A stretch of 37,509 bases of DNA, taken from positions 1 to 37,509 of the forward strand of contig JACQEN010000105.1 of the NCBI GenBank assembly GCA_016200585.1. Direction: 5' to 3'. The translations under genes and the position numbers were made by a program. Shown one piece after another: positions 1 to 6,959 of the stretch (position 1 is its first letter; each line of letters opens with the position of its first letter). Source of the DNA: Deltaproteobacteria bacterium (GTDB lineage Bacteria > Desulfobacterota > Binatia > HRBIN30). The notes beneath the pieces are model-generated. The model ran no database searches. It had not been told where the DNA came from and saw only the letters and a list, made by a program, of their open reading frames with translations.

Positions 1-1
1 G

Positions 2-442
2 GATTCGATCATCACGACGATCTACGAAGGCACCTCGGAGATCCAGGCGAGCTTCGCCTTGAAGGAGATGAGCAAGGGGACGCTGTTCACGACGCTCGAG
101 CGCATTCGCGACGAGATCGAGCCGCTGCGCGAAAGGTTCCCGGAGCTGGTGGGCGCGGTATGCGAGGCGATCAACAAGTGGATCCGTCCGTCGCTGCCGG
201 CTGTCATGGGCGACCCACAGTACGCCCTGCTCAACGCCAAGCGCGTGTGCGAGATGGTCATCGACGTGTTTGTGGCCGGCGAGATGCTGCTGCAAGCGCA
301 GATCGATGAATCGATCGAGGTCTTGGCATCCTCCTTCATCAACCGCCGCATGTTGGCGGTAGAGATGAACGCTCGGCGCATTGCCAGCGGCGATGCGTCG
401 CGCATCAAGAAATACGATCGAATCCTACAGTTGGAATCGTAG
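2..442 (+). CDS. Acyl-CoA dehydrogenase, C-terminal fragment (5' end outside window)
   Basis: The reading frame is open from base 2 and ends with TAG at 440-442, so only the last 146 residues are present. It opens with the acyl-CoA dehydrogenase signature IYEGTSEIQ; in this family the Glu of YEGT is the catalytic base that removes the alpha proton in FAD-dependent alpha,beta-dehydrogenation. The segment after the signature is all-helical and longer than in the shortest family members (about 130 residues), which fits the larger acyl-CoA dehydrogenases that carry an extra C-terminal helical domain. Substrate chain length cannot be read from this piece. A TTG at 59 could look like a start, but it lies inside the domain and is not one. 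The presence of a crotonase at 24109-24909 and two SDRs shows that acyl-CoA metabolism is a theme in this genome, although those genes are not in this operon. Confidence 0.85.
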   Translation, partial: DSIITTIYEGTSEIQASFALKEMSKGTLFTTLERIRDEIEPLRERFPELVGAVCEAINKWIRPSLPAVMGDPQYALLNAKRVCEMVIDVFVAGEMLLQAQIDESIEVLASSFINRRMLAVEMNARRIASGDASRIKKYDRILQLES

Positions 443-489
443 TCGAGACCGCCGGGGCGGCTTACAACCGCCCCGGCGAATGGCGGGGT

Positions 490-1095
490 TCAATCGACTT
501 GAGCGCGTTGGAAGGCCGGGCGTTCGGAGAGCCGAGCGACATACGCCTGCAACGTTGGGTGACCTTCGAGAACGCCCATGAACTGTGCCCACCCCAGCGT
601 CGAGCCGACCATGACGTCGGCGGCGGAGAATTGGTCGCCGAGCAGGAACGACCGACCGGCAAGCGCCTGCTCGAGGACGGCGGCAATCGTCGTAAAACTC
701 TTCTTGGCTTCCTCGACTGCTTTGGCGGAGCGTTGTTCCTCTGGGAGCATCACGGTGTTCATGAAAATCTGGATGATGGGCGGCTCGAGGGTGGCCATGG
801 AATACACCATCCACTGATAGTAGGCGGCGCGGGCCGGCGTGCCGATCTTCGGCGCCAGGCCTTTGTCCGCGTACTTGTCGGCGAGGTACAGGCAGATGGC
901 GGCGGATTCGAACATCTTGATATCGCCGTCGACGAGCGCCGGCACCGCGCCGTGTGGGTGAATCTTCATATACTCGGGTGCCTTGTGCTCCTGGTTGCCG
1001 AAGTTGAGGCGGACCAGCTCGTACGGCACTCCAAGCTCCTCAAGCAACCAACGGGGTCGCACCGATCGCGACTGTGCGGAATGGTATAGCTTCAT
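490..1095 (-). CDS. Glutathione S-transferase
   Basis: This 201-residue protein has the normal length for a soluble bacterial GST. The N-terminal thioredoxin-like domain (about residues 1-78) starts MKLYHSAQSRSVRPRWLLEE and contains the glutathione-binding cis-Pro and Glu-Ser pairs (GAVPALVDGD, then FESAAICLYL). The C-terminal helical domain carries FLLGDQFSAADVMVG, the conserved N-capping box of GSTs. The start at 1095 is supported by a GGGAGG/GGAGAA purine tract 8-15 nt upstream and by the family's MKLY-type N-terminus; a longer in-frame ORF upstream is not credible. The active-site residue is probably the Ser of AQSRS, as in beta/theta-like GSTs, but this is inferred. It diverges from a MAPEG gene, another glutathione-related family, across a 157 bp gap that probably holds both promoters. 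The substrate is unknown. Confidence 0.9.
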   Translation of the reverse strand: MKLYHSAQSRSVRPRWLLEELGVPYELVRLNFGNQEHKAPEYMKIHPHGAVPALVDGDIKMFESAAICLYLADKYADKGLAPKIGTPARAAYYQWMVYSMATLEPPIIQIFMNTVMLPEEQRSAKAVEEAKKSFTTIAAVLEQALAGRSFLLGDQFSAADVMVGSTLGWAQFMGVLEGHPTLQAYVARLSERPAFQRAQVD

Positions 1096-1252
1096 CGTGT
1101 TCTCCCTCCCTGGAGATTTTGATGAGCGGCATCCTAGCCCCCGACCAATCCTCGTAGAAGCAGGGTGGATCAATTCGCGCTCCGTCGGCCAGCCGTCACA
1201 AGCTTGCTCTTTCGCTGGTTCCGATGTTCGATGCGCGGCGGGAGGGCTTTCG

Positions 1253-1645
1253 ATGACCACCGATCTGTGGATGCTTGTGCTGACAGGTCTACTTTGCCTG
1301 CTTTTGCCGTCCGTGTACCTCTTGGGCCGAATGCAAACGCCGGGTGGAATGGAATGGGCCCTGGGGAATCGCGACACGCAGCTGGCGATACCGGATTGGG
1401 CCGCACGGGCGCAGCGGGCGCATCTCAACCTCATCGAGAATCTGGCGCCGTTCGCCATTCTGGTGCTCACCGCGCACGTCGCCGGCAAGGCCAATTCAAT
1501 GACGGCGATCGGATCGATCCTGTTCTTCGCCGGGCGGGTGGCACATGCGGCGGTTTATATCGCCGGCATCATCGGCCTGCGCACGGCGGTGTTCTTCGCC
1601 GCAGTTGCCGGCGAGGTGCTGATCTTGTTGCAGCTGCTCCACTGA
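1253..1645 (+). CDS. MAPEG family membrane protein
   Basis: This 130-residue integral membrane protein has four predicted transmembrane helices and matches the MAPEG family (membrane-associated proteins in eicosanoid and glutathione metabolism). Visible family marks are the R..RAHLNLIENLAPFAIL segment at about residues 47-65 (the conserved R-x-x-N-x-x-E-x-x-P block) and FAGRVAHAAVYIAGI at about 90-104. Eukaryotic members are microsomal GSTs or eicosanoid synthases; many bacterial members are uncharacterised, so glutathione-transferase activity is possible but not shown. The ATG at 1253 follows GGGAGGG with about 6 nt spacing. It is divergent from the soluble GST gene and convergent with the secreted EF-hand protein, 24 bp away. 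Confidence 0.85.
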   Translation: MTTDLWMLVLTGLLCLLLPSVYLLGRMQTPGGMEWALGNRDTQLAIPDWAARAQRAHLNLIENLAPFAILVLTAHVAGKANSMTAIGSILFFAGRVAHAAVYIAGIIGLRTAVFFAAVAGEVLILLQLLH

Positions 1646-1669
1646 CGCGACGAAGCAGCCGCGGCACGC

Positions 1670-3199
1670 TCACACAGCGCAGCCGCCAAGGGCCGACGTC
1701 ACGGCCTTGATGAGCTCGTCGATGGTAACTGCGCCGTCGTGGTCGACATCGACGGCGGCGCAATCGCCAACCGGGGTGTTTCCAATGGCGATCGAAACGC
1801 CCTTGATCAGCTCGTCGACCGTCACGTCGCCATCTTCGTTGCAATCGCCGACGCAAGAACTACGGGTCGGGGTCGGCGTGCCTTGCGGTGTGGGTGTGAA
1901 GGTCGGTCCGCTGACTTGGAGCACCATCTCGCGCGGCGCCCCGAGGTTGCCCAGGGTGTCACGCGTCCGCGCCTTGACGATCGTCGCCCCCGGCTGGAAT
2001 TGCCATCCACCCGAAACGAGCATGCAAAATTGCAGGCTACTGGTGCGTTCGACGAAGCCGAAATCGCCGTTTGGAAACGACGTGCAGGCATTGTCGGAGC
2101 TAACGCCCTCAGGCTGCCCGGCTCCGTTGTCGATGCGGCAGCCGAAATCGTTGATCGCGTTGCTCACCGATTGTTGCGTGTCGAAGCTCAAGCTCGGAAC
2201 TCCGGGAACACCGCCGATGTTGGGCCGCGTCTTATCGCAAACGGCAGTGCTGCCGTCTCCCAAGGCGCGTGACAACAGAACTTCCAGATCGGGCACGACG
2301 GTCGGATCGGTCGGGTCGTAGTTATACGCCAGGGTGCCGACATCCTTGCGGCTGCTGCCGGGGCGGGCTTCGAAAACCATCAGGAACCCCGCTCCACCGT
2401 CGCGATTGTAGACCGGCCGTCCCTGGTCGTCGTAGTCATCCGGCGGCAATGGGGAACCGTCGGCCTTCGCCAAGCCAAGGAAGGTCATATCGGGGCCACT
2501 GGGGCAGCTTCCGGATTCGAATGCCAGAAGATACAGGCCAGCCTTGGGCAAGCCGCAAGCACTGATCAAGGCGGTGTAGGTACCGTTCTGGCTCAGGGTT
2601 GTGTTGAGCATGCCGCTGCACGTATCGCCGCTGGCGAGCGCTGTGCCATCCGGATCAAACAAACGAACTCGCATTGCGCCGATGGCGCCGTTGATCGCCG
2701 TGGCGCGAATGGTGATCTTGTCTCCCGCCTTGCCCAGGAACGAATAGGAATCCGTGCCGCCCTCGTTCACCAGCCGGCGGACATAGGGGAAGATGCCGCA
2801 CGGCATGGTTTCGGCGCAGTTGTCCGGACCTTGCGAGACGACGTTCAGGTTCAGCGTGTAGGTGCCGGAGTGTTGTCCATTGCGGCAGTCGCGCACTTGC
2901 AGCTCGCTTGATCCCTCGACCGTCCACGCGAGCGACCCTCCGCAGGTTTCGTGACCGCCCGCTTCAAGATCCAGGAGATCCAACGAACCGCCGGTGCGTA
3001 CCGCGTCGGCAACCACAACCGCATTGCCTGCGGTCGAAATCAAATAAGTGTCCTCAGCATCCGGAGCCAGGTAGGCGCTGACAGGTTGGCCGCACGTGAG
3101 TGCGTGCTCGGCCATGCCGATCGAAGCGCAAATCGAAATGAACAAGAGCGTAAGAAGGCCGAGCGCGGCGGTGCGCGCTCCCCCGAAATGCTGGAGCAT
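1670..3199 (-). CDS. Secreted protein with C-terminal paired EF-hand/dockerin-like cap
   Basis: This protein of about 509 residues has an N-terminal signal peptide (TAALGLLTLLFISICASIG then AEHALTCG). The body contains two bacterial pre-peptidase-C-terminal-like segments (DTYLISTAGNAVVVA and DSYSFLGKAGDKITIRATAI), typical of extracellular beta-sandwich domains. A Pro/Thr linker (TFTPTPQGTPTPT) leads to a cap with two calcium loops, DCNEDGDVTVDEL and DVDHDGAVTIDEL, flanked by Cys residues (about residues 449-509). The cap resembles a dockerin or paired EF-hand module, but no cohesin is seen, so a role in cell-surface attachment is only inferred. It is the third gene of the sigma/anti-sigma operon, starting about 20 nt after the anti-sigma stop, and is therefore a plausible target or effector. 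The start is uncertain: ATG 3199 gives a good signal peptide but a weak ribosome site; ATG 3247 would overlap the upstream gene. Confidence 0.75.
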   Translation of the reverse strand: MLQHFGGARTAALGLLTLLFISICASIGMAEHALTCGQPVSAYLAPDAEDTYLISTAGNAVVVADAVRTGGSLDLLDLEAGGHETCGGSLAWTVEGSSELQVRDCRNGQHSGTYTLNLNVVSQGPDNCAETMPCGIFPYVRRLVNEGGTDSYSFLGKAGDKITIRATAINGAIGAMRVRLFDPDGTALASGDTCSGMLNTTLSQNGTYTALISACGLPKAGLYLLAFESGSCPSGPDMTFLGLAKADGSPLPPDDYDDQGRPVYNRDGGAGFLMVFEARPGSSRKDVGTLAYNYDPTDPTVVPDLEVLLSRALGDGSTAVCDKTRPNIGGVPGVPSLSFDTQQSVSNAINDFGCRIDNGAGQPEGVSSDNACTSFPNGDFGFVERTSSLQFCMLVSGGWQFQPGATIVKARTRDTLGNLGAPREMVLQVSGPTFTPTPQGTPTPTRSSCVGDCNEDGDVTVDELIKGVSIAIGNTPVGDCAAVDVDHDGAVTIDELIKAVTSALGGCAV

Positions 3200-3219
3200 C
3201 GTGGTGCGACGAAGTCTCG

Positions 3220-3837
3220 TTAATGAAACGCGCCTTGTTCTACCCATCCTTGACCGCCGTTTGGCAGGGCAACACGATACCATTCTCGCTCCTCGCTGCC
3301 CACCGATACAACCTCGCCGCGGTTTAGAGTACCGATGACCGCGGCATGGAGTTGCGGTTGCGCGCGCACAAGAGCTTCGCGAGCGGTAACGCGCAGCTGT
3401 GGCGACACGGGTACGCTACGCATCAACGGTTGGGGTTGGGACGGGGTGCGGCTCCACCAGGACTGCGATGAGCCGACCACAAGCAAGGCACCGGCGGCCA
3501 GCGCCAGGGGTGCAAGCAAACGCACGGAGCGGGGGATCGGCAGGCGACGCACGCGCCAGGTCGCGCGGGACGGGGCGGCGCGGTCGCCTGCCGATGCGGC
3601 AGCACGCTGTGGGGTGGCGGCTGCCATTCTGCGCAGAAGGTCGTCCGGAAGGCGTTCGGCCATCTCTGCATTTCGAGACAAGCGTTGGCGCGCGCTCAAC
3701 AAGGCATCGAGGCACGCGTCGCACTTGTCGACGTGATCGTCCAGCTGATCGCCCTCAACGGCGTTCAGCGCACCCATCAGGTACGCCACCAATAGCTCTT
3801 CGCTTGGACAACGATTCAGGCGATTCGGTTCAGGCAT
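3220..3837 (-). CDS. Anti-sigma factor, zf-HC2 plus membrane segment plus SH3b-like domain
   Basis: This 205-residue protein has the layout of a transmembrane anti-sigma factor. Residues 10-45 carry the zinc-binding pattern of the ZAS/zf-HC2 fold (Cys10, then HVDKCDAC with His35, Cys39, Cys42), which binds sigma factors in the cytoplasm. One transmembrane helix lies at about 107-124 (LLAPLALAAGALLVVGSS). The outer part, residues 148-205, reads as a bacterial SH3 domain (ALVRAQPQ...VIGTLNRGEVVSV...WYRVALPNGGQGWVE), a fold that often binds peptidoglycan, so this could sense the cell wall; that is inference. ATG 3837 has the strong site AGGAGAAG, and the start overlaps the upstream sigma-factor stop by 8 nt, implying translational coupling and matched stoichiometry. 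Confidence 0.85.
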   Translation of the reverse strand: MPEPNRLNRCPSEELLVAYLMGALNAVEGDQLDDHVDKCDACLDALLSARQRLSRNAEMAERLPDDLLRRMAAATPQRAAASAGDRAAPSRATWRVRRLPIPRSVRLLAPLALAAGALLVVGSSQSWWSRTPSQPQPLMRSVPVSPQLRVTAREALVRAQPQLHAAVIGTLNRGEVVSVGSEEREWYRVALPNGGQGWVEQGAFH

Positions 3838-4768
3838 TTTCTTCTCCTGCAGACTCGACCTCGTGCCCTTGCATGCGTGAGGCGACATCCTTGCGCACAC
3901 GCAGGATCTGCGAGGCGACGTTGCCCACGGTCGTATTGAGCAAGGCGGCGATGTCTTTGTAGGGCGTCGTGACTTTGCGCCGCTGAGCGCGATCCATCAG
4001 ATTGGCTCGCTGGCGTTGACGCCATTCGATCTTGCGTTCGAGATCGGCTTGCTCGTCGCGCAAGCTACCGGCGGTGGGCGCCGTCGGGACTAGAGCCGTC
4101 AAGTCGGTGGAGATGCGACGCAGCCGCCGCTCATAGAGATTCAACCAGGCTTGGACTCCTTCGAGCTGGTCTTCGACACGCTTTAGCCCGGCTTCGCGTT
4201 CGCGAACGACGGAGCGCATCTTCTCGATGGTGGCGAGTATTTCGGGAACGCGCCGACCCGAAGCTTTGCGGATGTAGCGCACATCGGCCGTCGTAAGCTC
4301 GCAGTCCTCGACATATAGCAGCTTTAGAATCACCGCTTTGGAAGAGGGCAGCTCGTTGAGGATGTCATTCAAAGCTGGCCTGGCCTCGTTCCCCGTAGAC
4401 TGCGATTTGCTTCCATCCATGCTTTCGTCGGGCAACTCTTGGATTGCTTCCATCGACACTGTTTCGATCTCCCGTTCACCGCGTTTCCATTCGAGAACCA
4501 GGTGGTCCAAGACGAAGCCGAGCAAGTAGGCGCGCAACGAGGTACGTCCCTCGAACGTCTGCACCCGGCGAAAAATCCGTCCATTGTCGAGGGCGAAAAC
4601 GTAGAAGTCGCCCGCTTCGTCGCGCGGAATGTGGTAGACGCGCAGCGGATAGGCGTAGATCAGCTCGCCATAGGTTTCCTGAAAAAGCGCGATTGCATCG
4701 CCATCCCCCGCCAGACAGCGTTGGATGAGTGCACGGTCCTCCTGACCTACCATTCCTGCGTCTACCAT
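3830..4768 (-). CDS. Atypical ECF-like RNA polymerase sigma factor with coiled-coil insertion
   Basis: Numbering from the upstream GTG at 4810, residues 28-110 resemble sigma region 2: LIQRCLAGDGDAIALFQETY, then DEAGDFYVFALDNGRIFRRVQTF (compare the D..Q..F...W of ECF factors) and GRTSLRAYLLGFVLDHL. Region 4 seems to come in two parts: ALNDILNELPSSKAVILKLLYVEDCELTTADV (146-177) and a DNA-reading helix-turn-helix YKDIAALLNTTVGNVASQIL (284-303). Between them is about 80 residues of charged, heptad-like helix (195-275), which is not normal for a 190-residue ECF sigma. The gene precedes and overlaps a zf-HC2 anti-sigma gene, which supports the assignment. The start is uncertain (GTG 4810, ATG 4768 or ATG 4753); none has a strong ribosome site and ATG 4768 was taken. 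Its target promoters are unknown. Confidence 0.75.
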   Translation of the reverse strand: MVDAGMVGQEDRALIQRCLAGDGDAIALFQETYGELIYAYPLRVYHIPRDEAGDFYVFALDNGRIFRRVQTFEGRTSLRAYLLGFVLDHLVLEWKRGEREIETVSMEAIQELPDESMDGSKSQSTGNEARPALNDILNELPSSKAVILKLLYVEDCELTTADVRYIRKASGRRVPEILATIEKMRSVVREREAGLKRVEDQLEGVQAWLNLYERRLRRISTDLTALVPTAPTAGSLRDEQADLERKIEWRQRQRANLMDRAQRRKVTTPYKDIAALLNTTVGNVASQILRVRKDVASRMQGHEVESAGEENA

Positions 4769-5015
4769 TCGTCGCCCGTTGCTGCCGTCGTCGCGGCTTG
4801 GCTTCCCCACATATCATCAGGCGGGAATCCGACTCTCCGGCCCTGCATCGATCGGCTGGCCATCGTGTCGGTTGTAACGCTGAAACCACGGATACGTCCA
4901 TGACCCTCGAATCTCCAAGGTGCGGAACCGCGTCGATTTATTGCAATGAGGTGACGAAGTTTTTGCCGATTTCTCGCACCCGTTCTAAACGCTTTCGTAT
5001 TGCAACCGGGCGCCA
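4769..5015. promoter_or_regulatory. Divergent intergenic region between sigma operon and caspase gene
   Basis: This 247 bp gap separates the sigma-factor operon (-) from the caspase operon (+) and must carry promoters for both. It is visibly more AT-rich than the genes around it (GATTTATTGCAATGAGG, GAAGTTTTTGCCGATTTCTC, GTTCTAAACGCTTTCG). A TTGCCG...TCTAAA pair around 4964-4989 with about 15-16 nt between is a weak sigma70-like candidate for the caspase gene. A GGAACC at about 4924 could be a -35 for an ECF-type promoter, but no convincing partner -10 was found. Exact promoter calls are not supported. Confidence 0.35.
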
Positions 5016-6959
5016 TTGCAGGAATACCTGCGCCGTGTGAAGACGATTGCGGTCACGGCAAGAGTTGGCGCTACGGCGAGGGGCATGGTGGCCAATCTAT
5101 TGATGGTTTGGGTCGTATGCTGGGCTAGCTTGCCCGCAACGATTCACTCTGCCCTGGGTGCGCCAACCGCTGCCACGGTGACACCGGCACCGCGATCCGT
5201 CCTCTGGGTGTTATCCATCGGCGTCAGCCGCTACCAGCAAACTGATTTCAACCTCAAATACGCCGCGATTGATGCCCAAACGGTTGCAGCCGCGCTGGGC
5301 CTCCAAGCCGGCGGGCCGCTTTACAGCGAAGCCCGCACGCTGGTGTTGACGGACGCCGAGGTAACCCGCGAAACCATTCTCGACAGCATGGAGCGCTTCC
5401 TCGGACAAGCCGGCCCAAACGACGTTGCGGTGATCTTCGTTGCCGGTCACGGCGTGCAAGATCGTGCGACCGGCAGCTACTATTTCCTGCCGTCGTCCGC
5501 AACGAGTCAGAACCATGTGACAGCGGGCGTTCGGATGTCGGACTTCGACGAAATGGTGCGCATCGTACGGCACAATGTACGCGGCGTGGTTCTGATGCTC
5601 GACACCTGTCACGCCGGAGCATTGAAGGTTGCTGCCCCGAATCTCGCCGCCATGGAGGATCCCGCCGCACGCTTGTCGGCGAGCGAGGGGTTTTTCCTGC
5701 TCGCAGCGAGCAAGCCGGGCGAAGAATCGCAAGAGCGCGCGGAGCTCGGGCACGGCGCCTTCTCGTACGCGCTGCTCGAAGGCCTGCAGGGGGCGGCGGA
5801 TGCGAACAACGATCGCAACGTCTCGGTTACCGAGCTCTTCGGATACGTCGCCCGCGAAGTGGCTTCGTTGACCGGCGGCGCCCAAAATCCCTACTACAAG
5901 GTCGAGGGAACCGATCTACGCTTGGTTGCCGCGAAGTCTGGAATCACGCCGCTGACGCCACGCCCGGGAGTTGCGGTACCGTTGCCGACGACCGCCGTGG
6001 TACCGCTGACACCGGTTCCCAACACCGTTGCGGTGATGGATTTTCGCAACGTACGCACCGACCCTGATCACGAGTGGGTCGGGTCGGCGCTGCGAGCAGC
6101 CTTCAACACGGAGCTCAGCAAGGTGCGCGAGCTCAACGTCTACGCACCGGAGTTGATCGATCGAACCATGAAACTGCGTGGCACCGACGAGCTGGCGGCA
6201 GCGCAACAGCTGGGAATCGATCGGCTCGTGGCCGGATCGTTCAACGTGGTCGGAGAAGCGATCCGCATCGATGCCCGAATTGTCTACGCATCGAGCGGGC
6301 TCCAGGAAGGCTCCGACTCGGTCCAGGGCAATCTCAGCGATTTCCTCGACCTGCAGAAACAGCTTGTCTTCAGTGTGCTGCGCCGTATGCACGTCAGCTT
6401 GTCGCCCGAGGAAGGCAGCTCGATCGAGCGCAAGACGAACACCGACGTTAATGCCTATCGTCTGCTTCTGGAAACCGAGGAGGTCGTCGAAAATCCGACG
6501 CCGCACAGCCGCAAACGGCCAACGCCGCCTGCGAAGCACAAGAAGACAGGGCCACGCTCGGGTTGGGAAGAGCCGTGGTACCGCCACGTCCTCAGCTTTG
6601 CTTCGGTCGCCTACGCCGCAGAAATCAACCCCGCGACGGAAGGCGAGGTGCGCAAACTGATCGAAGACTATCGCCAAGCCCTGGAGCGCAAGGACCTCGA
6701 TCGGCTGGCCCAGCTATACGTCAGCTTCCCGACGCGACGGCGCGAATCGTTGCGCCAGTATTTTGAAAACGCTCGCCAGTTTGCGGTTGAAGTCGCTGAC
6801 CTCACGATGATGCCGCACGGCGATGACATCGTCGTGTCGTATACGCGACGCGACCATTTCATCGATGGCGAAAGCGGCAAGCCGGTCAATCTGGAAGTTC
6901 GTCTGACCCGAGTCGTCGTTCGTCAAGGCGGCACCTGGAAAATCGCGGGCAAGCCATGA
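5016..6959 (+). CDS. Secreted caspase-family (C14) protein with TolB-N-like and NTF2-like domains
   Basis: Numbering from TTG 5016 (647 residues): a hydrophobic export segment at about 25-48, then a caspase p20-like domain at about 60-305. The catalytic dyad is visible: His145 in FVAGHGVQD and Cys198 in LMLDTCHAGA; an acidic calcium-loop-like stretch (ADANNDRNVSVTEL) sits at 261-274. After a Pro-rich linker, residues 336-462 (VAVMDFRN...VGSALRAAFNTELSK...) resemble the TolB-N/CsgG/FlgO-like fold often paired with bacterial signalling proteins. Residues 543-645 end in an NTF2/SnoaL-like domain (RQALERKDLDRLAQLYVS ... GGTWKIAGK). The location is probably periplasmic, where a caspase might cleave after Arg/Lys (orthocaspase-like) or Asp; specificity is not readable. 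Start alternatives are GTG 5037 and ATG 5085. It overlaps the beta-barrel gene by 4 nt and diverges from the sigma/anti-sigma operon. Confidence 0.85.
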   Translation: MQEYLRRVKTIAVTARVGATARGMVANLLMVWVVCWASLPATIHSALGAPTAATVTPAPRSVLWVLSIGVSRYQQTDFNLKYAAIDAQTVAAALGLQAGGPLYSEARTLVLTDAEVTRETILDSMERFLGQAGPNDVAVIFVAGHGVQDRATGSYYFLPSSATSQNHVTAGVRMSDFDEMVRIVRHNVRGVVLMLDTCHAGALKVAAPNLAAMEDPAARLSASEGFFLLAASKPGEESQERAELGHGAFSYALLEGLQGAADANNDRNVSVTELFGYVAREVASLTGGAQNPYYKVEGTDLRLVAAKSGITPLTPRPGVAVPLPTTAVVPLTPVPNTVAVMDFRNVRTDPDHEWVGSALRAAFNTELSKVRELNVYAPELIDRTMKLRGTDELAAAQQLGIDRLVAGSFNVVGEAIRIDARIVYASSGLQEGSDSVQGNLSDFLDLQKQLVFSVLRRMHVSLSPEEGSSIERKTNTDVNAYRLLLETEEVVENPTPHSRKRPTPPAKHKKTGPRSGWEEPWYRHVLSFASVAYAAEINPATEGEVRKLIEDYRQALERKDLDRLAQLYVSFPTRRRESLRQYFENARQFAVEVADLTMMPHGDDIVVSYTRRDHFIDGESGKPVNLEVRLTRVVVRQGGTWKIAGKP

